In this document: positions 1-11,741 of the stretch, piece by piece
Position numbering within the stretch: the first letter of the stretch is position 1
How the letters are laid out: each line of letters opens with the position of its first letter
DNA from: Allodiplogaster sudhausi
Lineage: Eukaryota; Nematoda; Chromadorea; Rhabditida; Diplogasteridae
Reading direction: 5' to 3'
NCBI GenBank assembly: GCA_945643635.1
Contig: CALZFC010000005.1
Location: 11,337,001-11,401,000, forward strand
Length of the DNA: 64,000 nt
The notes under the pieces: generated by a model
Seen by the model: the letters and a program-made list of their open reading frames with translations, nothing else
Databases searched by the model: none
What the model was told of the DNA's origin: nothing
Program-made: the position numbers and the translations under genes

Positions 1-67
1 GGACCTGATTCAGTTGCGCTAATCCAGTATTAACTAAGCGTGACATCTCTATAAATTTTTGTTACAG

Positions 68-993
68 CGGACGAGGTATGTTGACGGTTCTCTGGTCCAC
101 CTCCTCCAAACGAAGTACTCGATGCTGATAGTTGAACTGGAATCACATCTAATGACTGTTCTAATTCCTGCCTATGGTTTCTTTTTACAAGGAGCAAGAA
201 ATTGATTCGTGATGTGCACAAATTCTTATGTAGGATTTCTTGTTGGAAGCTATTTTGCATTCGCCGGCTATTTTCTTGTCATTACCAATCGCAACGCTCA
301 ACGGGTAACATCAGTTCAAGACTTTTTGAGTTTTATTACATGAACCGAATATTATTTTTCAATCTATGAAAATAAATATACATTAAGTTACCTTATTTTA
401 GCTACGGAGTGCTCTTTCCGCAAAGACTTATGAAGCCTTCATTAATACAAATCGGCTTCTCTTCGATCTCACAATGATTGCTCCCATTTTTCTTTTCTTG
501 GCGACAGTAATATTCACCTTTGGTTAGTACTTGACATGCCATATTTGTATGTATGTATGTACATGAATATGTGCTGAAAAATGTGTCACTTTCTCAGGTT
601 CATTTGTTCTGCCGCCTTCTTTGACCAATCAGACCCCATTGCTGCAGCTGACGATGTACACGCCATGGATGCTCTATTCGCTTGCTCCGTTCGTTACCTA
701 ATTAATACTTTCATTATAGGCAATTAAGAAGATGTCGGATGGGGGCAGGAACGATTTTTTAAGCGAATGCGGAGCCTAAGAGTTGCACCGAAGAAGTAGA
801 TCGATAAAAGCGTAGTGATAAAGCAGATGTTTGCAGTTTCGCGTACTACTTCCTGTTCCTGTACTCCTTCCGTCCCTATCGACGAGTGGTCGCCGACATT
901 CTCTTCTGGCCGTACCACAAAGTGGTGCAGGCCTTCCGGTCGGTCTTCTACCGTCGCAGGGTATTGCCCTCAAATATAACGCCACCCAAGTGA
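68..993 (+). CDS. 7TM chemoreceptor copy A, 3' half
   Basis: This is the C-terminal half of a serpentine chemoreceptor; the 5' exons lie before the window. I place exons at 68-176, 234-304, 402-522, 598-688 and 837-993 (TGA at 991). All junction phases agree and no stop is present, so the visible part looks functional. The 402-522 exon carries SAKTYEAFINTNRLL followed by a hydrophobic stretch, like the TM6 start of nematode Str/Srh-type receptors. The last exon begins FAYYFLFLYSFRPYRR, a TM7 end followed by a basic PYRR motif and a cytoplasmic tail. Copies B, C and D downstream share these exons. The receptor class (Str, Srh or other) is not certain. The expected role is ligand detection in sensory neuron membranes. 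Confidence 0.68.
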
Positions 994-1790
994 TCCCAAC
1001 ACACTGCTGGGCAATCTACAAGTCTAGCACTTTCTTTACTTCATCTGATTTCTCCAGCGTCACCGAATTGACTAGAACGATCATTCAATATTATATCAAG
1101 GTCCAGACCAGAAAACAAAGCCAAGTCGGATGTTCAATTATACTCTCGGATATGTCTGAGACGATGTGAAATCATTCTGTTACCAGTGTCATAATTCAAG
1201 AGGTTCAAGAGAAGAGTGTGTAATTATACAAATAGTATTCTTGCATAACATAACTATTGAATTGACTTGATTGCTACGAGTGCCCTTCTCCTTTGGCCCT
1301 GCCCTTTACAATTAGTCTCTATGGTTTTGCAATTAAATACTATTCAACAAACACGCAAGACGTCCAAAATCGAAGAGTTCACATCTCTCGGTCGTTTCCT
1401 ATTTGCAACGACTATTTTGTAAGAAGTTTTATACTGTTCTATAGTAATTCAGTTCCAATTAAAATATTGATGATTATTAAAGTCGATTGCAGATTCACAG
1501 AAATAAGCTTAATCGTGGTATTGTATCCTGTGTAAGGTGTTTTATTGTCTGTTTCACTTTGTTGTGAGCAAGTACATAGTATCTATAGGTAACAGAATAA
1601 GTAAAGATAGATGGTTTCTTTAATTCGTTGCTAGTCTGGAAGGCGAATAAAAGAATTTTTATTAATAAAACTAACCATATTATTCCACTAAATTTTTCTG
1701 CCTGAATTGTTGGAGACTCTGTGGATTAGTAAACATTTGACTGATTGTGCGTTAAGTGATTTGTGCTTCTTTGTGAGTCAGGCAAGTCAA
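994..1790. other. intergenic, nothing recognised
   Basis: This AT-rich stretch lies between chemoreceptor copy A and a weak gene candidate. No exon of the chemoreceptor family and no other recognisable coding segment was found on either strand. Confidence 0.4.
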
Positions 1791-2190
1791 CATCTCTTTA
1801 ACTGACTTATACTACGCGGAGTGCGAGGACATTCACTACAGGGCCTGTTACCAAAGTCACTCCAAGCTTCCCGCTCATATATGCAGAAACGTTTCAATCA
1901 TTCCTTCTGACAGTGTTCTCCAAGGCAAATTTGCATAGTTTAATTTTTTCTAGCTACTTCGTGTTCTTTCATTGTTATGCACGGTATGTACAGTCCCGCT
2001 CAACATTGTTGGGTCCGGTATTAATAGTATTAATATAAATAATACAAACTGGAATAGCGCGCTGAATACGCATTTTCGTGCAATTTCGCGCAGGAGTTTA
2101 CCTATTTCGACCATGGAGATTACGACTGTGAAGACCGTTTTAAAAAATATGCTGAAATGGCTGAGATCTCATAATATTGCATTTAATTTG
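1791..2190 (+). CDS. possible small Cys-containing gene, weak
   Basis: Two or three coding-like segments follow each other. Bases 1791-1925 read as a cysteine-containing stretch with the words DLYYAECEDIHYRACYQ. Bases 1954-1983 could be a short exon after TTTTTTCTAG. Bases 2095-2190 encode EFTYFDHGDYDCEDRF and then run to a TAA. The intron between the first two would be too short or would use a GC donor, so the model is not firm. No family was recognised. It may be a relic or chance. Confidence 0.18.
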
Positions 2191-2211
2191 GCCACGTTTG
2201 GGTTCCAAACG

Positions 2212-2533
2212 GGCTGGCTTCAACTCCTGTACTACAAAGTGCAAAATAACGTGAAATTTTCAGAGCACTTCTTACCTTTTTTGAGTTTCTTGTTTTATTT
2301 CGTTTGAGTTTCTCATTTTGTTTATATATAAAATAGGAAAAAAAAAAATTTCGTGCTTGCAAAAATCTGTTCTCAAAAGGATATCGAACCGAGACCTCGA
2401 GATTGCCGTCAAAGACTTACCAATACTCTACAGACGGTACAAACAGGTCTGATGATACTTTTCTTTGGACAGCGTCGATTGCTCACAAAGGAAATGTCGA
2501 TTCTGAACACTCTCTGTTTCCTACTTTAGTGGG

Positions 2534-2571
<38 letters not shown>

Positions 2572-3044
2572 GAAAGAAGGTGCAGCGTCGACTACATCTA
2601 CTCTGCGTCACCGTTTCAAGGCTGAAGCTACGGTATGTCGTTAGACCAACGATTTTTTTCTCATTCTTTCTCGTTCTCTCACATTCCCTCCATCTCTCTC
2701 TCTCTCTCTGTCTCCCACTAAAGTAGGAAACAGAGAGTGTTCAGAATCGACATTTCCTTTGTGAGCAATCGACGCTGTCCAAAGAAAGGTATCATCGGAT
2801 CTGTTTGTAACGTCTGTAGAGTGTTGGTAAGTCTTTGACGGGCAATCTTGAGGTCTCGGTTCGATACCCTTTTGAGTACACTTTTTGCAAGCACGAAAAT
2901 TTTTTTGCTTTTTTTTTTCGTCGTTTATACATAAACAAAATGAGAAACTCAAACGAAATAAAACAAGAAACTCAAAAAAGGAAAGAAGTGCTCTGAAAAT
3001 TTCACGTTATTTTGCACTTTGTAGTCCAAGAGTTGAAGCCAGCC
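2212..3044. mobile_element. foldback element with ~325-bp inverted arms
   Basis: Bases 2212-2535 recur in inverted orientation at about 2720-3044, with few mismatches. The ~185-bp centre has a GA run (2539-2567) and a matching CT run (2693-2710). The right arm holds GGTTCGATACC at 2858-2868, matching the RNA polymerase III B-box consensus GGTTCGANNCC, with GTTGGTAAGTC about 30 nt upstream in an A-box-like position. The arms may therefore derive from a tRNA-like sequence. The element ends about 90 bp before the first surviving exon of chemoreceptor copy B and may have caused loss of its 5' exons. ORFs inside only reflect the repeat. Confidence 0.75.
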
Positions 3045-3135
3045 ACCGGGCAGTGGGAGGTCGTTCCAACCCCCTCCCCTCCCGTCCCCCAAATAGTCCG
3101 AATGTCTCCATGAGGGTCATTAGACAATGATCCAG

Positions 3136-4026
3136 ATAAGATATCCTGAGGACTCGTTTGCTCATTTCTGGCAAACTAGATACTCCATGCTTCCACTGCA
3201 CCAAGAATCTGAGATTGCGAAAGTTATTTTTCCGGCATTCGGTTAGCCAGCATTTAAAGTAATAAATATGTTTAAAAGAAATTGTTTTATGTACTAACAG
3301 GTGTTTTTGTCGGAAGCTATTTTGCAGCCGCCGGGTATTTGTTTACAGTCTCTGATCGTAACACTCGCCAAGTAAGCCTCTTCACAAGTACTTTCCTTTT
3401 TACAAGATCATCGTTGCCCACAACTTGCGAGATTCTGAGATTAATATACATGCATATCTCTTTTTAGTTGCGGAACTCTCTTCAAGCACAGACTTATGAA
3501 GCTCTTCTCAATACTAATCGACTTCTCTACGTTCTCACATTGATTGCACCGATTTTTCTCTTCGCGCCATCATTAGTATTTCTGTTGGGTTAGTAAAGTG
3601 GTGGTTTTTTTTGCTTTTCAGCATCCTAATAACGGTGATTCACTCTCAATAAATATGTAGATACTCACTCCTATAAGTTCCGCAAGAAGTTTTGCACTGC
3701 CGGCTCCCTTGGCGAGTCAATGGATGAAGTTTCTCACGTACACGCCTTGGGTTCTTTATTCGCTAACACCGCACGTGCAATTGTAGAGACATTGTAAACA
3801 TTTTAAATTGTCAAATATTTTGAGTCCTATATGTAACGCATTTAATAGTTTCGCGTACTACTTCCTAATTCTCTTTGCCTTCCGTCCCTACCGTCGCGCG
3901 GTGGCGGCCGTTCTCTGCTGGCCCTGCCATCGATTCTTCTACGCCTCTGCCAGAGTCCGCATGACTGCGACTTCTAAATCATTGATTAACGAGACATCAC
4001 ACCAACCTTCGGAGAAGCGTGGCTGA
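3136..4026 (+). pseudogene. 7TM chemoreceptor copy B, 5'-truncated
   Basis: Homologous to the second half of copies C and D. Exons are at 3136-3241, 3301-3371, 3468-3588, about 3687-3770 and 3849-4026 (TGA). The first three match sibling lengths exactly (106, 71 and 121 nt). The exons for TM1-TM4 are missing; a foldback element sits just upstream instead. The 3687 exon cannot be joined in frame to the one before it (one nucleotide short), and its donor would be GC (GCACGT) rather than GT. The last exon keeps FAYYFLILFAFRPYRR and a long tail. I infer a truncated, probably dead copy. It could still be transcribed. Confidence 0.6.
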
Positions 4027-4556
4027 TACACTTGCCTGCCTGAATAATCGACGGTAAATTTCATTATGTAATATATACCAGTGAATTTACACATGCATAC
4101 AATATATTCATTCACTTGCCCATATAATATTTTCAACCTACACGAATTGTAGGATTAGTACAAATTTATCTAAATGTCCCATGCATGCGTCATTATCATG
4201 TATACTTAATCAATGAATTGAGTGGTTATTGCACAAATTATGCTCCGAGATACTTCATGCGTACTGATCCATTTTGGCGAAACATCACGGGATAAAAAAA
4301 CAAATTTTTGATATGTACAGTCACGAGGACCGCATGTTCAATACATTCTCGTGCTCGAAGTCAGTGCAAGAGATTAGATTAAGTCGCGCAGGGTATGGCA
4401 TGCATGACACGGTTTCTCTAAGCTCCAGCAATTTGCCTCGTCTACTAGCTGCCATGGGAGCCGTTGATGTTACCTTATTACAAGATTTCTATTCGTTGTA
4501 ATCCAGCTGTCATTACCCTTTTTACGAGTAATGTCGAAGTTTGTATTCTCTACAGT
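4027..4556. other. intergenic between chemoreceptor copies B and C
   Basis: AT-rich DNA. An open frame at about 4274-4501 has no start ATG and no recognisable domain. Nothing supportable was seen. Confidence 0.35.
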
Positions 4557-6316
4557 ATGACGATTCCGGTTGAAGAAGAATAGCTGCAGCGGACAATTTC
4601 TTTGCTCAACTATATATTGGAGGCTAGCTTCGTCGAAGCCATTATTTCCACTGTATCCATTCTATTAGCTAAGCTACTTATCTACAGCATTCTGAAGTAA
4701 CCCGATTGAAATATGTTTTTTCTCGTTTGAAATTAAATGTTCTAGATTATCTGAATAATATTAACAGAACCTTTTATGATTGAGGTGTGCCCCAAAGAAT
4801 CCAAAGGACGAGGCCTCCGCTGGAGTCCCAACCATAATTCTCTTGCTCGGATGCATAGTGCATTCCCTTATCTGGGGAAGTGCGCAACCAGTAATCTAAT
4901 CTTATGCAGTAGCCAGGTTCGTAGAAATGCTTTGCTCTATGACCTTTATTGTGATTTAAAAAAAAAAGAAATTTATAGTATAAAAAAAATCTAGATCCTT
5001 TTATTCACTGGCTTCTTCAATAACATCTCGCCCATTATGAACTACGTATTATTAACAATATTCATATGTAACATTGGCATCATCGCAGGAACAGCAATTA
5101 TAGGTGAGAAAGATCTATGTTTAAAACAACTACATAAAAAATTAGCCTGCTATAAACGAGTTGGAATACAAGATATATCTTTAAGGAGCATTTTCGAATT
5201 ACATCTCCATAACGGGGAGTCTGGGAGGGGGAAGCGGCCTCGTTTGCTGGTTTCAAGCACAATCAGTAATGAGGTCGCATGTGGAATACAGGGCAAAGGG
5301 AAATAAACGATTATTTGTAGGCGAATGACGTTTACACTTTACACGGGATATTAAGCATAATTATTTCGGCTGCAGCAGTTGCCCACTTCACTGGTCTGTT
5401 CGTAGGAAACTGGCAGGTTGCAATATTTAAAAGATTTTATCGTTTTTATCGTTAAAATTGTAACTTTCTGTTGATTCAGAAAAGATATCCTGAGGACTCG
5501 CCATCTTATATCTGGAAATTGCGTTATTCGATGCTGGAAATGGAACGAGGCGCAGGGATTACTAAAGTCATTCTACCAGCATCCGGTTAGACATGGTTTA
5601 GCAATGAGAAACAAAACTCCAAAATATATTGATAGGGTTATTTGTCGGATGTAATTTTGTGGTCGCCGGCTATTTGATTTTTGTCTCTAAACGCAACCTC
5701 CGACAAGTAAGCTGATTCATAATTAGATAACAAGGATGTGCATCATCCTTGCTGTTAGCTGATGAATTTTTGAAATAATCTCTTTTTTTCTAGCTTCGTA
5801 ACTCTCTTTCTGCAATGACGTACGAAGCTCTTCTCAGTTCAAATCGACTTCTATTCGACCTCACACTAATTGCTCCAATATTCCTCTTCACACCAACATT
5901 AATGTTCATATTCAGTTAGCAAAAGATACTCGATGTGTGTAGTATTCTGATGCCAACTTCCCCAGGCACCTTTGTTCTGCCGTCTTCCTTGACGAGATAA
6001 TGGATGGAATTCCTCACTTACACGCCATGTGCTCTCTTTTCGTTGACGCCGTACGAACCGCATTAGAGTTGCATTGTTACCACATAGCATATCGTGTCTT
6101 TCGATATATCGAATTATCTAATGGTCGAGATTCGCGATAAAAGGAGGGATTTTTAGACAGAGTAGATGAATCTGCAGATTCGCGTACTACTTCCTAATTC
6201 TCTACGCCTTCCGTCCCTATCGTCGAGCAGCAGTTGACATTCTCTTCCGTCCCGTCCGCGGTCTGGCTATCCGCAGCTCCCTAATCGTCCACTTTTCTCA
6301 TTTATTTTCTTGTTAG
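4557..6316 (+). pseudogene. 7TM chemoreceptor copy C, multiply disrupted
   Basis: All ten exons of the family can be aligned: 4557-4696, 4785-4916, 4995-5103, 5186-5273, 5321-5416, 5480-5585, 5636-5706, 5794-5914, 5966-6050 and 6178-6316 (TAG). Lesions relative to copy D: codon 9 is TAG (4581-4583); the TM2 exon is 5 nt longer; the 5321 exon is 96 nt instead of 91, breaking the frame within its TM segment; and the 5966 exon has an in-frame TAA just before WMEFLTYTPC. The final exon keeps FAYYFLILYAFRPYRR. Exons 3, 4, 6, 7 and 8 keep exact sibling lengths. With several independent lesions this is a clear pseudogene. Confidence 0.78.
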
Positions 6317-7050
6317 TATATAAATGTACGTATGTATATGAAAACGGGTTATTCTCCGAAATACGTGCGAAAATATTCATTTCTGAACCAAGTAAGTAAT
6401 GAAGTAATGCCATCTCGATTCAAACAAGGCATTCAAGCGAACTCTTGGATGGACCTCTGCTTTTATTTCTCTGTGCACTTCAATTCAAGAAGCAGGCTTC
6501 GATGTTCTTTATTTTTTATACACCAATTTGATTATTATGTGATTAAAGTGTATGCAATTAGTAGTGTGACTTTGCTGAGAGAAGAAGTCGTTGAATACTT
6601 GAAGTGGCACATGACCATCATGCCATGGATTGTGCTGGTCACAAGTCGTAAAAATACACGTGCATATGATGACTATTTACTCCGCTTATGATTTCTGACT
6701 CCGGCAAGATTTGCAGTAATTGGATTTCTTTTGTGAGCTGAGCGTTTCCGTTATCATTCGAAGTCAAGATAACCAAATTGATGCTTTCATCAATCACATG
6801 GCTGTCTGCCTACGCTTCTTCATTAGTCCTTTTATGTAAATGGTGTTAGGCGACGTAATGTCGCGAAGGCACAGTCAACTCCAGACGGCAACGACTATAG
6901 GACATTCCAGTACTTTTGAAAACACAACAGCCCTGGTTTGTCCACTTCAGCCTTTTATTATAAATGTTTCTTGTCTCATTTTACGTTTTTTTTTATCTTT
7001 TCCGCTGTCTTACAGTTTCGACATTCAAAAGAAATGATATTTCAGGCTTT
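6317..7050. other. intergenic, likely 5' region of chemoreceptor copy D
   Basis: No conserved exon was recognised. A longer frame at 6332-6691 shows no domain, signal peptide or paralogue. A TTTCAG precedes the copy D start at 7051 by four bases, so an upstream non-coding exon is possible. Confidence 0.35.
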
Positions 7051-8806
7051 ATGGATTCTCAAAATGAAGAAGAAATTCTGACGCTACGCTTTTCCTCGGC
7101 GAAACCCTTCATAGACGCCAATTTCCCTGTTCAAATTACAATTTCCATTGTATCTGTATCAACAGCCATTCTGTTAATCTACATCGTTCAAAAGTTCGCA
7201 AGTTTGTGCCTTCAGAGATTTAGCTTACATTGAGTTAGCATACTTGAGATGGGCTCCTGAGAATCCGCAGGATGAGGCCTCTGCTGGAGTTCCATCCGTT
7301 TCCCTCTTGTTTGGTTGCATCTTGCATTCCTTCCTCGTGGGAAGCACCCAGCCTTTTCTTCTTTGCAGCAGCCAGGTTGAAAGCTATTTTAAGGAGATCT
7401 TATCAATATCCTTTAAAAATATGCATTTTTAAAGAGGATTTTGTTCACTGGCTTCTTCAGTTCGCTTTCTCCAACAGTAAACCACGTGCTGTTCATTGTC
7501 TTCGCGTGCAACACAACATTTGTCTCTGGAACAGCATTGATTGGTGAAAAAATAATAATATTTCATGCCCGACCCAATTTGTTAATGTTTGCTATAGGCT
7601 CCTTTTCAAAATACATCTCCATTTCTGCCGGCCTGGGCACAAGCACTCGACTTTTTCGCTGGTTTCACGCGCAAACAGTCATCAGGTTCTGAACACGTTG
7701 GAGTTATGCTAACGAAAAGACAGTGAGATACATATGTAGTATATCGTTATGCTTTGTGCCCAGACGCGTTTCAATGTTCGCCCTGACACAACTGTTAATG
7801 ACGTCAATAACCTTGGCCGTTGTGATCAGCTTCACAGATATATTCTCCGGGCAGGTTTGTCCACAATTCACGAACATTTAAGACGGTGATTGCCGATTAC
7901 GTCGATATGCCTTCAAGCCAATGGCTTGACTTTGCTTTAGATTGAATATCCCGAGGATTCGATCGCTAATTTCCTGCAAGCGCGTTACTCGATGATTGAA
8001 CTGCACCGTCGCCCGCAAATAGTGAATTTTATCTTCCCTGCATACGGTTGGATCTGACTTCAAAGATCTGAAACTATCCGGAATGAGAAATTATTTTAAG
8101 GATGCGGGAAAAAAAATGAAAAGAGTCTATACATCAGTTGAGATGGATTGCGTTTAGTTGCGCAGCTCTCTGTCGTCAAAGACTTACGAAGCTCTTATGA
8201 ACACGAATCAACTGCTCTTGGATTTCACATTGATTTCGCCCATCTTCAACTTCTCGCCTACAATCATTGTTTTCCTCGGTTGGAAACACATGTTCATATA
8301 TACATACATATGTAAGTGTACATACATACATACTAATTCAAAAAGGCAAAAAGCTTGTTATGAATTGAAGGTGCCTTCGTGCTTCCCCTGTCGTGGATCC
8401 AACGTTCTCCATGGATGCAGCTTTTGGATTACACGCCATGGGCGTTGTATTCGTTTTCACCGTAAGGCATTGTTAAACATCATACATAGTGGATATTCAT
8501 GTCAAGTTGTGCACAGCGCTCTTGACCAGAGCGAGAGGAACACGTAGTGTTGAGGGTATGTGGGTAAGAAGTTTCTTCCCAATCAAGGCCACTCCTTCAA
8601 TGGTGAATTGAGCTCTAGAGTCAATTCACCATTGGAGTGGCCTTGATCGACCTAGTGCCAGGGCTATACCTTGCATGAGTGCTTCTTGCAGCTTCGCGTA
8701 CTACTTCCTCTTCCTGTTCTCCCTCCGTCCCTATCGCCGCGCGGCCGCAGATCTCCTCTGCTGGCCTTTCCGCCGGATGGTGCGTGGCATTCGTGGCGCC
8801 ACATAA
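7051..8806 (+). pseudogene. 7TM chemoreceptor copy D, one exon missing
   Basis: Exons at 7051-7193, 7249-7375, 7435-7543, 7598-7685, 7764-7854, 7941-8046, 8158-8278, 8371-8461 and 8692-8806 (TAA at 8804) join with consistent phases except at one place. The 71-nt exon coding GxFVGSYFAxAGYL in copies A, B and C is absent between 8047 and 8157. Without it, joining the 7941 exon (phase 1) to the 8158 exon (phase 0) shifts the frame. TM1 is near VQITISIVSVSTAILLIYIV and the C-terminus is FAYYFLFLFSLRPYRR. With the missing exon it would be about 350 aa, a normal chemoreceptor size. The intron 8462-8691 holds a hairpin. I infer a recently inactivated copy. Confidence 0.66.
8582..8647. repeat. hairpin in the last intron of chemoreceptor copy D
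   Basis: Two arms of about 31 bp are inverted copies apart from a 3-nt and a 1-nt indel, meeting at CTCTAGAG. It lies in the intron 8462-8691. Confidence 0.8.
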
Positions 8807-9213
8807 CGACGCAAAGTTCTGCCCTTGAGTACACCCATGGCAGCCAAGCAATCTTCTGGATCTTCCCGAGATTTCTCCAGAGATTGAACTAATAAGTGCG
8901 AAGAATCGCACTTTGTTATATCAGATACATGCAATTCTTATCTTCCTGTTGTTTTTTGCTGAAATTCTGTTTTTATTTTAATAAACATTCCATCTTATTT
9001 ACATGGTCACCATATGTCTGATTAAAGCAGTCAAACTCCTGATAAGGACTAACAATAAGTGCTGTACGCATAGATTACGGATGATGCTTACCAACGGAGA
9101 AAGTGGAGATCGTTCAGCATGACAGACTCTTGAGAAAAAAAAACAGATTCTTAGAAAACAAACACACACACCAAAAAATCGCACAAGTGAATCTTTATCC
9201 TATTAACGACTTA
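8807..9213. other. intergenic, nothing recognised
   Basis: AT-rich 3' flank of chemoreceptor copy D up to the outer end of the long inverted-repeat element. No coding signal was seen. Confidence 0.35.
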
Positions 9214-11723
9214 TTAAGACAGCCTATCTGTAAGGCTCGATCTGCACCTGTACTAGGAAATTTTTGATTTTTAAAATTGCTGAAAACTAGATTATTTGTA
9301 CTACTCGACATGCTCTACAAAACTGTATAGTTTTGAATTCGAAAAAAAATTTCTGATCGAGTTAGCTGTATTTTTGTTCTAAAATTCACATGCCCATAAA
9401 TCAGTTATTTCTTAATATTTTTGAAATCTTTTTTTTGCAATCCATAGATCTTGAAATCCTCTTTAAAAACGTTCTCGGTGACTTTTTCGTGAAAAAATTT
9501 TAAAGCTGCAAAAATCGCATAAACATATTTTTAAAGATAGTTTTTCGAGGTTTTCAGGTCGCAAAGCCTCCGCGAGGTAGGTAAGCTGTTCATAGAAAGA
9601 AAGCCCATTAAATTTGCTACAAAGCTAGCCAACTTTAAAAAAAATCGAAGGTTACGTATTTTGGTTATTTGCACTTAGGCAATTATACTCAACCTCCAAC
9701 CTTCCATGCAAGAGGTCCGGGTTCGAACCCCGCTCGGGGCAAAGTTTTTGCAATGTTTTGCAAACAAGCAAAAAACATATTTTCGGTCGGAAATTGATGG
9801 CTTTTCATCTTATATCCATATAGCCTTACTCAAACTTTGTATTTTGTATTTTATTTTCACCAACTGAAAATTTCTTCATAGTGAACTGTGCTATGTCAAC
9901 ATAAGCGTGTTTATTCCAACGCTTTGCAATGACTAAGTAATGTGGTGGAATTATAGAATGTCTACAGGAACGCTCTTTTTATATAGAATCATATTCGAGC
10001 AGAATTCTTTCGAGCTGACTGACGCAAGTGCGGAGTGTCTTGATTGTCTACAAGAAATAGTCTCTCTTATATGATAGAGCTTTATTCCTTAGACCAGATC
10101 TTGTACAGAGCAAGCCATACAATCGTTTAGGTAACGAACACTGTACAGCTCGATCTATTTAAATTGGTAATTATCCCACGCCGTACACGGGCCAAATGTT
10201 ACGACTCAGACGTAAGTTTGTAAATTTCAAGAAAATGATAAATAATTTTGTCAATGACAGTAATTGTATGTATATTCCAATTTCCCAAATGATGAGTAAA
10301 AATATTGTAAAGTCTGTGAATGTTAATAATATAATAGAGTAATTTCGAAGTGAACAGCATGCTAATAATGTTGTTTGGATAATTAATTGATATATGTCAT
10401 GAAAATTCTGGAAGATAGATATTGATATTTAATGAGGAGCACGAATGATATCAAATCGACGAAGGATATCATCTCGATATTGAGGAAGCATTTGAATGCT
10501 GGCATGAATAGAGATAGTACCTTCAGGAATCTCTAAAGTGCGATCGATGTTGTATCGATGATCGAGACCCTTCCCTTAGTGAGTTCGATTCGAGTAGTTG
10601 AGATACAAGGAAAGCGTTTAGGATCGTGAATAGCTTCGTCTGGATAGAAGTTCAGTTGAATGTAATCAACTTCTGCTGCACATCCGTACATTAGCGGATG
10701 AGGAAAGTAAACGTTAGTTACGCAGCTGTGGTGGTTGCGGTTAAAGAAATCCCACTGAAACACAAACGGAATCACCTGAGGAGCTCTCGAATCAAGACGT
10801 ATGGGAGCCTGTAGACATGAGCGGTTCTGCCCAGACAGCACCAAGACGCGTCCACGATGAACTTTTCTGACCATAAGTCATGATAATCTCTACATATTAT
10901 TCATTGATTAGCCCCTGTAAGTTATTTGAGACATGCTTTGAACTTGTTTAATCATGTAGCTGTAATGAATCTATAATTCCACCACATTACTTAGTCATTG
11001 CAAAGCGTTGGAATAAACACGCTTATGTTGACTGAGCACAGTTCACTATGAAGAAATTTTCAGTTAGTGAAAATAAAATACAAAATACAAAGTTTGAGCA
11101 AGGCTATGGGGCTTTAAGATGAATAGCCATCAATTTCCGACCGAAAATATGTTTTTTGCTTGTTTGCAAAACATTGCAAAAACTTTGCCCCGAGCGGGGT
11201 TCGAACCCGGACCTCTTGCATGGAAGGTTGGAGGTTGAGTATAATTGCCTAAGTGCAAATAACCAAAATACGTAACCTTCGATTTTTTTTAAAGTTGGCT
11301 AGCTTTGTAGCAAATTTAATGGGCTTTCTTTCTATGAACAGCTTACCTACCCCGCGGAGGCTTTGCGACCTGAAAACCTCGAAAAACCATCTTTAAAAAT
11401 ATGTTTATGCGATTTTTGCAGCTTTAAAATTTTTTCACGAAAAAGTCACCAAGATCTTTTTAAAGAGAATTTCAAGATCTATTTATTGCAAGAAAGAGAT
11501 TTCAAAAATATTAAGAAATAACTGATTCATGGGCATGTGAATATTAGAACAAAAATGCAGCTAACTCGTACAGAAATTTTTTTTCGAATTCAACACTTTA
11601 CAGTTTTGTTGAGCATGTCGAGTAGTACAAATGTTCTAGTTTTCAGCAATTTTAAAAATCAAAAATTTCCTAGTACAGCACTGTATTGCGCCCTGCTCGA
11701 GCCTTACAGATAGGCTGTCTTAA
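9214..11723. mobile_element. TIR element with ~750-bp terminal inverted repeats
   Basis: The left arm 9214-9957 is an inverted copy of the right arm 10970-11723 with only scattered mismatches and small indels, so the insertion is fairly young. Both outer ends read TTAA-GACAGCC. The interior (9958-10969) holds a minus-strand ORF. Each arm contains GGTTCGAACCC (9720-9730 on the left) inside a GC-rich tRNA-3'-end-like segment, again a polymerase III B-box motif. No transposase was seen, so the element is probably non-autonomous. TTAA at both edges recalls piggyBac target sites, but the terminal bases do not match that family, and TTAA could simply be part of the palindrome. Confidence 0.8.
10429..10874 (-). 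pseudogene. ORF inside the TIR element, frame-broken
   Basis: The minus strand from 10874 reads an open frame with an ATG and the words IPFVFQWDFFNRNHH and MYGCAAEVDYIQLNFYPDE. Near 10560 the frame ends in a stop, but a neighbouring frame continues coding-like to TAA at 10429 (YNIDRTLEIPEGTISIHAS, MLPQYRDDILRRFDIIR). A single frameshift would join them into roughly 145 residues. I do not recognise the family. It could be a captured host gene fragment or an element-encoded protein. It resembles no transposase I know and has no obvious membrane segment. Confidence 0.4.
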
Positions 11724-11741
11724 AGGTTATAAAAATTAAGG

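Noticed and set aside
831..1169. 112-codon ORF overlapping the last exon of chemoreceptor copy A
   Set aside because: Out of frame with the conserved FAYYFLF...RPYRR exon; similar shadow ORFs occur over the same exon in copy D.
2403..2952. Two ORFs on opposite strands with nearly identical protein sequence
   Set aside because: They encode the two arms of the foldback element, so the similarity is a consequence of the inverted repeat.
9690..9745. tRNA gene candidate around the GGTTCGAACCC motif
   Set aside because: Only the T-arm and B-box part is convincing; no paired acceptor stem and D-arm could be drawn, and the same segment is present in inverted copy at the other arm of the element.
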